From NCBI RefSeq assembly GCF_001039355.2, contig NW_019773736.1, forward strand, positions 217,600 to 279,599: a stretch of DNA of 62,000 nucleotides, given 5' to 3'. Below are positions 53,409-62,000 of the stretch, one piece after another (position 1 is the first letter of the stretch; every line of letters begins with the position of its first letter). A program made the translations under genes and the position numbers. The notes below the pieces were generated by a model. The model was not told the origin of the DNA. It did no database searches and saw nothing but the letters and a program-made list of their open reading frames with translations. This stretch comes from Lingula anatina (Eukaryota; Brachiopoda; Lingulata; Lingulida; Lingulidae).

Positions 53409-56400
53409 CTACCCTTCGCAGATGAAGTATCTGAGATTGCTGCAAGCCAGATCATTCCATGTTCCATCTGGAAAGAACTCCATACAGTTTTCAATATCTC
53501 CGCCATTTGGCTCAGGTAGCCTCCATGCTGAATAGTCCACCCGATCTCCATTCGCAGCGTTCCAACGCCAGTCGCCATTTTGGGCGATGTCGTCTGCTCC
53601 CAGCCAAAGTCTACAATGTGCGCATGCTAAAAAAAATTAGCCATTACCTTTTAGTAAATAATATATCTTGGTACATGGCATGGACCACTTATATGTATAT
53701 TTTCTCACTTTCGATATACTCTGTACATAGCTTTAGCAATTACCCTTATATTATACCTTATATATTAAGCAAGTTTTATTGAGAATATCCGTTGTTTGTC
53801 TCCTTTAAGCCGCTTAAGTTCATTGCAATTTAGCGAGAATCCCCTTGGAGATAGATGGATCCTCAGTTAGTATGATAGAGTCTGGGAATGGTCCCTTATT
53901 TTGCTCAAATCGCAGCCTAGAATATAATTGTAGATGCTTAAAATGAAAACGAAAGGAAAACTTAAATGGAATACGTAATAATTATTTGAAATAAAAATTG
54001 TTTCTTGTCAACCATGTGAGTGCAAGAATGACCAATGATGGCCCAGATACAAATCGAGGTCAATGACATGACCTACCTCCCCCTGGAACTTGCTGCCAAA
54101 ACGCGTACAAAATACTTAATTCTTTCCTAGTCTCCGCTGTTGCGAGGTGAGCCCCTCTGTCACGACAGTATGCAGTCGCTGCCCAGTACGAAAGGGCAAT
54201 AGGAACGTAGATGTAGACAGAAGGAGCTAGAAAACAGGAAAAAATGGGTCTGTTTCAAGATCATTACCAATATACATATTGGCACGCTTAAGCACAATAA
54301 AAGTCAGTGTTTGTGTCAATGAAAATCGAGGTCAGTATCAATATAGACCAGGGTCAGTCTCAGTTACACTGAAAAAGAACCTTGCAGAAGGTGTTCGAAC
54401 AATCAGATGGTCAGTGGTCCTCCGTGAAAAAAAATCGTTAATACAATGTGCATATGAGCTGTTTATAGAACTGTGAAGTCAGAAATGGAACAGTGGTGAC
54501 TTAATTCACGCCTCCATATTTACATGTGCATGTTACTTACAAGATTTAGAACAGGTGACTTGCTGCTCCGACATGTCCAGCTGAAAAAAAAATGAGCACG
54601 GAGAATTTAAAACTATATCAATACAAAAAAAAAAATCATCATTACTGTTATTTTGGTTATGTAACGAGTGGGTGAGACCATTCGCAAACTTTAGAATTTT
54701 ATCGTACGTATGCGTAATAAATGAAATAGACAGGTTGCCTAGTAACCGTTTTATGTCGTCTGTTAATGTATGCAATATGGCAGCTGCGTTCCTTGTCATC
54801 CTTGCCCCCAAACGGCAAAGCAGACTTTGACGTTTTCATCAGAGGCCGAATTTATTAAAATATATGAACAATGATGAAATTAACGACATGTTCCGCCTGT
54901 CAACCGTGAGAAGAGCAGCGGTTGAAAGGGTGGTGGGGAGCCTTTACGACGATCTCAAAGGAGTACGTTCCTGTTCGGTTCAGCGGCCAAACGAAAGAAC
55001 TAGCGAACGGACTTTACGAGAGAACACAGAGATAGATGAACGGTTGCTTCGTGAAACACCACTCGAAAATCGCTTAAGTCTTCTCATTAGCGAGATAGTT
55101 CTCTCGTTATTTTAACAGGTGACTGGTTTATTCTCTGAGGTCAATAACCGAGGTTGCCTTCGCAGTAACTCTCAGCTAAGCACAGCAAAGAATGATCCTG
55201 TTTTGTTTGTCCAATCAATAATGGTAGAAGGTGAATTGATCTCATAAGTTTCTCTATTGAAAAGTGGCCTCCAATTAGCAATGTTAAGGACATAGACAAA
55301 CAGTCCTTTCTCGCTCTTTCCAGATTTCTTCTTGTTAAAGACTTTTCATGGGCTGTACAAAGCGAGTTACTCACTTTGAAAATAACTCAATCATCACTGG
55401 TTTTGTTCTTTGATATATCTCCTACAAGTATTACGTTGTAATAAATTATGATTTTCTTCTATATAGAGCAGTTTATTGTTTTTGAGGACCTAAGTTTGCT
55501 TGTCACTGAATAATAAATAACATGGAAAATACACCCTACCGACAGTAAGATAAGCATTTCAATTACCATATTTTCCACTCGTGATCCAATTATTATATCA
55601 GGAATGTCAAACTATCATGGAATCATAATATATTTTCCGTCAGCAACAGAAAACGCTGTTTTCCACTGCACCAAGGACAAAAAACTTTCTGATAATTTTC
55701 TGGGGAACATAAGGTACGTAGTATTAGCCATGAAGCAAAGCCTCTTGAGTTACACTTTTTAAAGTGTTAAAAATATTTATAAAAAAACATCCTTACGTCA
55801 TGTTTAATTTACCATGGCTGAATTACTACAAAATATATCGGAACGCGGTATAAAAAATAAAATTAAATGACCCGGAACTTTACTTTACCGGAACATACGT
55901 TACCATTTGGGGCTCTTTGCGTAATATCAAGACATGGTAAAAATAAAATTAAAATTGAGACAGTCGTGGGTTTTTGTTCTATCCACACGTTTTACAAAAT
56001 TGAATACAAATTTGAATCTATTCTATTTTATTTTTGGACACTTCAGTGTGTGAAATGCACCTCTACATGTAAATTGGATTTAGGTCTTAAACGACCTGGT
56101 TTGATTTTTCCGGTAAAGCTACGAGTGGTCTGTGCGCCCACAGAGCGACCTGTCTGCCTCCCCTGTGCAGAGTACGGCGTCCATTGCAATGTTTGAGCGA
56201 CTGTTTAGCATCCTCGTTCCATTCTACGATCTTTCTGCCTCCTGCAAGACCGACTGTTCGGAGGCCTGGAGTGGTTGTTCATTTCCTGACTCTTTAAATT
56301 TTTTCATCAGTTCTAACCCGGTCAGCTAATTAATAACATCTCCAGAAAAATTATAAGTAAAAATTACTTTGTAAACTACAGTAATAAATGTACAACGCCT

Positions 56401-57519
56401 GCACACACTGATAACAAGCCAGAGGTCGTTGTTTTCCTAATTATAAAACTGGACAGGTAATAAGCCATGAACCAGGTGGCCCTCCACTGACTGACACAAC
56501 AAACGTTTCAACGACTCTCAAGGTGCATCAATATATATACTTCTAACGACACTGCAAAAACTTGTGGTGCGACAGAAACTGCGTCTTAAAAAATGACACA
56601 AATTTTCTTTCTATTATTGTTTCCGACTAAGGGTCTAGTCGAGAATTTAGGGAAAATAAAATACTAATTGGAGTGATAAAAGACCACCTGTATATGTAGC
56701 TGTTACCCTTACACGTCACCTTTTGAGAGTTTAAAAATAATTTTGGGGCATTTATTTGAACACTCAGTGGTTTTTACGCCTTTTTATTCTACCCTTGCGT
56801 GACCTAACAGCGACCAACTTCCACCGCGTCATTTTTGCGATGGTTTTGAATATGTGCACAACTTTGCAGCGACCATGGCGTACACACCGACGCGAGTACA
56901 TGTATTTTAAGTTCAATCTTACTGATCGCTATGGTGGCCCCTATTGGATATTTCGACTTTTCGAGTTTTCGCTGTGCCTCCTTTTTCGCGTCCAACGACG
57001 ACCTGGCCGAGGCGAATGGGTCACAAAAAGGACACCTTCCAGTGTAAAGGGGGTTTAAATGCTTTGAGGTTTCGATAATGCCATTCACATTTGAGGCATG
57101 CTTTCATGCGTGAATGCCCGTTTAATTGCAAGTATTTAAAAGTTTGCTACATACTGATGAAATAAATAGATAAATGAAAGCTGACACATTACCTGTTCAA
57201 AGTACCTAGATCCATTGCTGTAAACCAAATGATTGCCATTCTCGTCGGATTTTGCGTCAACATATTCACATAAATCTTCCCCCAAATCGTCTTTAATGTA
57301 GTTGAACCCCACACAACGGGGTGCATTCGCCGTGCACTCGATGGCACACACGCTTTTTACGGACACAAATTGCTGTCCATATACGTTGATATTTGCTACG
57401 TCTTTCCTGCAGCTTGGAGGGGTGACGTATCTGTACATATTTCTAGAACTTTTATCCCCAAATGCAATCCAAACGGCCGCGAGCATGAGGTGTAAAACGC
57501 AAACCATGTTCAGAAGCAT
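53409..57519 (-). CDS. Secreted PAN-like plus C-type lectin protein, four exons
   Basis: Exons are 57519-57193, 54580-54541, 54226-54077 and 53626-53409. All introns are GT-AG with matching phases, giving 244 residues. A signal peptide (MLLNMVCVLHLMLAAVWIAF) leads to a Cys-rich PAN/apple-like region (about 40-105, with VCAIECTANAPRCVGFNY). A linker with one Cys follows, then a C-type lectin domain: YWAATAYCRDRGAHLATAE, WLGADD, an EPN motif (211-213), WND (229-231) and the conserved Cys residues in ENC, LAC and ICE. EPN and WND are the usual Ca2+-dependent mannose-type sugar-binding residues. A CxxC (174-177) precedes WLGA and is unusual. Likely role is extracellular carbohydrate recognition, for example in immunity; this is inference. 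A possible TATATAAG is at 57761-57768 (minus). Confidence 0.88.
53826..53897. mobile_element. MITE family M2 fragment in lectin intron 3
   Basis: AGCGAGAATCCCCTTGGAGA, then TAGATGGATCC and TCTGGGAATGGTCCCT, resembles the M2 end in a diverged form, with GATGGATCC for GATCGATCT. Confidence 0.4.
54590..57190. other. Large intron 1 of the lectin gene
   Basis: About 2.6 kb. It contains a plus-strand ORF (54864-55115, 83 codons, Arg/Glu rich) and other short ORFs with somewhat raised GC near 56100-56300 and 56760-57060. None has a motif or splice context that I can support. Confidence 0.5.
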
Positions 57520-59512
57520 TTGATGACAGCTAGAATACAACACTTGTACAACAACGGCAATTAATCAGTCCTTTTGACAGGCTCCCTGTGATCGGGTCAT
57601 TACTGAGTTCATTGAACTATTAAACACAAATCAACAGATTACAAAACCGATTATTGCCAGAGACAACTCCAAAACAAAACCAATACTCTTTCGAGAATCA
57701 AAATCAAATGTGTTCTGATCACAGTAGAAAAATCAGCACTAGAACATAGATTTGGACAATCTTATATAAGGTTTCCTTAATCAAATAAAATAAATTTTAG
57801 TCATTTTGCTAATTGTGTTTCTGAACCATTAATAATCCATTGTGTGTTTTCTGTTACCAATGACACTGAAATAGAATCCTCTACCAAGGCCACATATGTT
57901 TTTTTCGCTAGATATTCACATGTGTTTCTCTAAATATTTCATGACACAATTCTCTGCTTTGACCTTGTTTTGAAGTCTCCTAGGATAATTACAGGATTTG
58001 TAATTGTTTGCATAGGCACTGTCAGTTAACGAGTTCTTGTCATATCCTTCTGTGTGTAGTTAGGTAAGCTATTTGCTCTGACCTTAATTGCCTGACTTGC
58101 TGTTGTCGAACTCAACTGTCATCAATATATACAATCCCTTCTTTCTTGATAATGGCATTTGCTTTTCTCTATATATTGATATTAAGTGTGTATCCATGAT
58201 AGGACCAGTCAGAGGGTGGCAAGGTGGGGGTCAACAGATTTCAACCAAATTCATAATATTGTTGCATATATAGGAGATATTAAGATTGAAGGCAACAATC
58301 CCAAAAGAAAGCATTGGATATAATTATAATATGATATTATATGTTTTGGCCATTTTTGGCTCGATTTTCAGCTTCGGTCAATAAAGCCACTTCATAAGCA
58401 AATATGTCAAAACTGATGACTTTTTAAAATTAATTGAAATTTTACTTATTTAAACCAGTCATTTGCCATTGAGAATATGTTACTAAATTTCAGTTTTACC
58501 CACAAACTTACGAGCCACGCCCATTTTTATAACCCCACCCCCCAAACTCATATTTCTACCAAGCAATGTTCAAGCGTTCATATCTCTCTTTTTGCAGGGT
58601 TGACAGCCATAAAATTGTATAGGGATCCTAAGCATATATTGTTTTCATTATACAAATTTTAAAAAGTGTGTTAAACACAACAGAAGATATTGAAAAAGTG
58701 CCTCAAACTTTAGCAATTTTAGCAGAAAACCAAATGGCCGATATTAAGATATCAGTACATTTTGAGATAATACCTTCCAATAATCAAATTTTATCAAAGA
58801 CTCACGGCCAGGAATTCAAACTGTGCTTTGATAAGGGCAAATCTATCAAATTTTTATAAATACAAGATGGCTGCCATCAATTCTGTCCAAAATACAGTTA
58901 CCCTAATTCCTCAAAATAATCAAGAGGCCCATTTTTGCAGGTTTTTTATTTTGAGATCTGTAATACAGGATTGCTCAAATAATATTCTTTTCAAACAGAG
59001 CCATACAACTTCTGAATAAATTTAAATTTTTTAGTGACAAGTTATTCAACCCCCCCTCCCCCATTTAATGAGTTATTACTGTGCACATCCAATGTCATCA
59101 GCATTGTGTATATACCTTATTTTCAGGGAGCAATAGAGAAAAAAAATACAAAGGATTTTTCTAAAGGTAAAAGGGAATGACTGTCTCCTTTTATCAGTTT
59201 TCTCAGGTGCATCACTAATTAATCCACTTGAAATGATTTATATTGCATTTTTTAACCATTCTTTTTCCTTTCAAATGATTCATAGGCTTTGTAAATACAA
59301 GTGATATCTTGATATCTATATTCTTTTTCTATAAAGAAAATTAAAACAGAGTCAGCAACATACAATGACAGGAGGAGTACTTTATTTTCATATTATCAAT
59401 TGGACAGTAAAAGAACAAAGCAGTTACTTTTCACAGGAGTGAAATCAAGTTATGAATCTCCAAGGTTCCAATATCACTGTCATCTTTTCCATATACTGAA
59501 CACAACAGTGAT

Positions 59513-59752
59513 CAGGGGCGTAACCAGACCTTTAAAAATTGTACGCACTTGTATTTCTTTACTGAGGGGGGGCAGAACAATTGTGCCTTTACAATTGATA
59601 CAGAGGATTTGTACATACAGGTGACTTCAATAAGCAGAGGATTTTCTTTTATATTCCGTGAAAAATACACTAAATTTATATAAAATAATATCATGGTTGG
59701 CAAAAAAATTGTACGCACAGTGCATTCGTGCGTATGCCTAGTTACACCCATG
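59513..59752. mobile_element. MITE with CAGGGGCGTAAC ends and GTGAT target duplication
   Basis: 240 bases bounded by CAGGGGCGTAACCAGACC and the complement of CATGGGTGTAACTAGGC, with ATTGTACGCAC repeated inverted inside. Flanked by GTGAT at 59508-59512 and 59753-59757. End sequence and 5-base duplication parallel 26914-27063. Confidence 0.85.
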
Positions 59753-61169
59753 GTGATGGTTAGTGTTCCACAGATTTTAATCTTATAACTGATTGATCCC
59801 CAAGTTTCTTCTTCTGGTTGAGAGATCCAGGGTCTCCTACAGTAATGATAATTCAGCAATCTTAGAATAAGTGTGGTAACTTGAAGCAACATGCCACTAT
59901 AGTTTAGTGTGACTAAACTGTCAATTGTCAATATTTGTCAATTCAGTGGTGCCAATCCTCCTTTCCTACAAAACTGACTGAGATTGCCAAGCCTAAGATG
60001 CACATTTGTTGTGGGGGATTGTCCCAAGGTGGCTCTAAGTCCAATAAAGGTTTGCCAGGATATCCACTACTGCGTCTACCTGAAGATGGCAGGACAGGCT
60101 GTCAAAAGAAAATGTATTAAACATATTTAAAACTTATGTTAATTGCTGTATAAAAACAATGACTAAATAATATACTGATCAAACATATTGCACAAGTAAA
60201 AACAATTATTGAAAATGAAATCAAATATGCATGATGTAGCTACCAGAATTTCATGATAGAAAGACAGAGTTGGTGCTCACATCTGAATCTGATGAATTTG
60301 CCTGTGCAATTTCAGGTGACTCTTCTATTATTGTCTGTAAGATTGTCCAGGTCAAGGTTCACATCCAGGCCTAGGATGTAAAATCTGAAAAATAAACATA
60401 ACATCAATAAATGTTTTACAACAACAAAGGCTTACTGTGTTCAGAATAGAAACTACCGTAGCAGGATCAATCCATCTCAGCGGAGTATCACACTCAGGAT
60501 CAGTCGTTGTAATCAGCTAAATTGTCTGGCACACCCCCTTGCAAAGCAACATGAACAACATAATGGACTGCAAAGTTTTCCTGATTTTACTAAAGTACTT
60601 TTAGTTGTACAAGTGTACTCTTGAAAATTGAAGCACAGTGTGTTACAAAGTCACATAAAGCTAGGTGGTTAACTTCGACTTCATTGTAAACACACATAAA
60701 TCTGAAACTAAAACATAAAAAACTGGCACAAGTAACATCCCCTAAAATGTCAAAACTTGAAACTGAATGTGTTACATACCTTTGATTCTGGGTAAGAAAT
60801 TTCTAATGAAGCTGTCTACAAGCTCAGTTGTCCTTAACTGTTTGTGTTATGATAACACATGTAACAAAGCCCTAGAATTTAATGCACAAACATACTTCGT
60901 AAGTTAGATACACAGTTGATTCTTTTCAGCAGACATATTTACCATGAAATAGAAATCAAGTAAAATTCTATGAATTGAAATATACAAGTACATCTTTTAA
61001 TTCTTTATATAACTTTAAAATATTCAAACTTATTATTCAAACTGGTTTGAGTTTTTAGTGTATCTGATTCTAGTATATGTATGCCACCACTGGCCAACAA
61101 CAACAGGGACCAGGGTATTACTACATATAGAAGACAGTACCTGAAATAGTGACAGAACCGACTTTGTCT

Positions 61170-61172
<3 letters not shown>

Positions 61173-61219
<47 letters not shown>
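61173..61219. repeat. TA microsatellite
   Basis: About 23 TA units. Confidence 0.95.
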
Positions 61220-61222
<3 letters not shown>

Positions 61223-62000
61223 CACTTACCTTACAACAAACATCCAGAGGAAAATCGATGAGGTGGATATATTGAGGAACCCAAGCCTGACAACAGTCTG
61301 AAGTGGTTCAACAAAAAAATAAACATTACATTCTTAGGACGACCAGCTGCCATGGTCATTTCTTGTGATATTCTGGTGCACACCAATCCTTCTGAGATGT
61401 ACCTAAGCATCTCTAGTGCTTGTTCTTCATAGAATTAAGAAAGCATTATGTTTTCACACTGTAAAGACGATGTGATTTGCTCCACAGTTGCTCCGGTGAT
61501 AATCCTAGTACCCGCCATGTTGAAAATAGGTCACAGAGTTAGCATTGATATTTTACATTTAGTTTCTACAACATAAACAAATTTAAAAAATGTATTTTTG
61601 CTTCATAAGTTTGTCTGCAGAGCAAACATGATTATTTTAAGGGCTTTTCACAAACCTATACATGGTTTTGACTTATTAATTTAGTTGAAGAAACACTTTA
61701 GCATTTAAGTAGTATAAAAATATTCGTTTTTAGGCCCTTTTTAAAATTGTTATAGTTCTAATTTTACAAGGTTTAACACAGATTTTATTTCACAAAATTT
61801 ATTTTTCAACCCTTTTCTATCAGCACATACCAAAATTATATGGATACAACCTGCAAAAAAGAAGTTGTGTGCATTTAAAGAAGGGGAGGGGGTCAAGTAT
61901 ACGGAAAACATGCCTAATTAGAATCAACCTTGTGTGGTCATGACAGTTCCTTTTCGAAAATTCTGTACTGGGTATTAAAGGTCTTTCCTTAACCTATCAT

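Larger units (their letters stand above)
57520..62000. other. Right-hand AT-rich region without confident genes
   Basis: Contains a 240-base MITE (59513-59752), a TA microsatellite (61173-61219) and, on the minus strand near 60276-60346 and 61225-61520, pieces that look exon-like. One gives the frame IEESPEIAQANSSDSD with acceptor CTTACAG; another has a 70-base acceptor-to-donor piece encoding a hydrophobic stretch. They do not assemble into a model, and one is interrupted by an in-frame stop. Confidence 0.45.

Noticed and set aside
54864-55115. 83-codon Arg/Glu-rich ORF in lectin intron 1
   Set aside because: No motif, splice context or paralogue; composition could arise by chance.
56100-56330. 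Possible retroelement piece (minus-strand frame with VEWNEDAKQSLKHC)
   Set aside because: The resemblance to a Ty3-type RNase H junction is too short and has no neighbouring reverse transcriptase or integrase motifs.

Overview
The window looks like nuclear DNA of a marine invertebrate animal, most likely a lophotrochozoan such as a mollusc, brachiopod or annelid; amphioxus-like chordates are not excluded. The reasons are spliceosomal GT-AG introns, AT-rich non-coding DNA full of short microsatellites and MITEs, a nine-exon CYP2-type P450, HNK-1-type Golgi sulfotransferases, secreted sarcoplasmic-type EF-hand proteins, a PAN plus C-type lectin protein and an intronless peptide-type GPCR. The taxon is inferred. 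Exon models were assembled by hand from splice sites, reading phase and family motifs.

Layout. 1-1.0 kb: poly-T, then a possible last exon of a gene entering from the left. 1.0-14.3 kb: a block of about 6.5 kb present twice (1016-7527 and 7709-14302). Each copy holds a GPCR (frameshifted in the first, intact in the second) and the last two exons of a P450. The join between the copies is a single N (7708) lying inside a broken palindrome, so the repeat may be two alleles placed in tandem rather than a real duplication. 13.4-19.4 kb: a complete nine-exon P450 on the minus strand (508 residues). 21.4-24.7 kb: a two-exon sulfotransferase on the minus strand. 24.7-30.9 kb: no recognised gene; MITEs, microsatellites and a 294-base gap. 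31.0-33.6 kb: a four-exon sulfotransferase on the plus strand behind a TATA box. 35.2-37.5 kb: a 1-kb tandem duplication. 37.65-38.5 kb: a broken proteinase K-like subtilase. 42.4-49.5 kb: two tandem paralogous secreted EF-hand genes on the minus strand with duplicated flanks. 53.4-57.5 kb: a four-exon PAN/C-type lectin gene on the minus strand. 57.5-62 kb: no confident gene.

How the genes relate. They do not form one pathway. The P450 is an ER enzyme, the sulfotransferases act on glycans in the Golgi, the GPCR is a plasma-membrane receptor, and the EF-hand and lectin proteins are secreted. What links the window is its mobile-element load. At least six inverted-repeat element types are visible, several with target-site duplications and two with both filled and empty sites in the window.

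I did not find a clearly new biological system. The points best worth follow-up are the single-N duplication with possible alternative P450 3' exons, the decayed subtilase whose catalytic Asp is Asn, the PAN-CTLD protein with an EPN motif, and the filled/empty transposon pairs.
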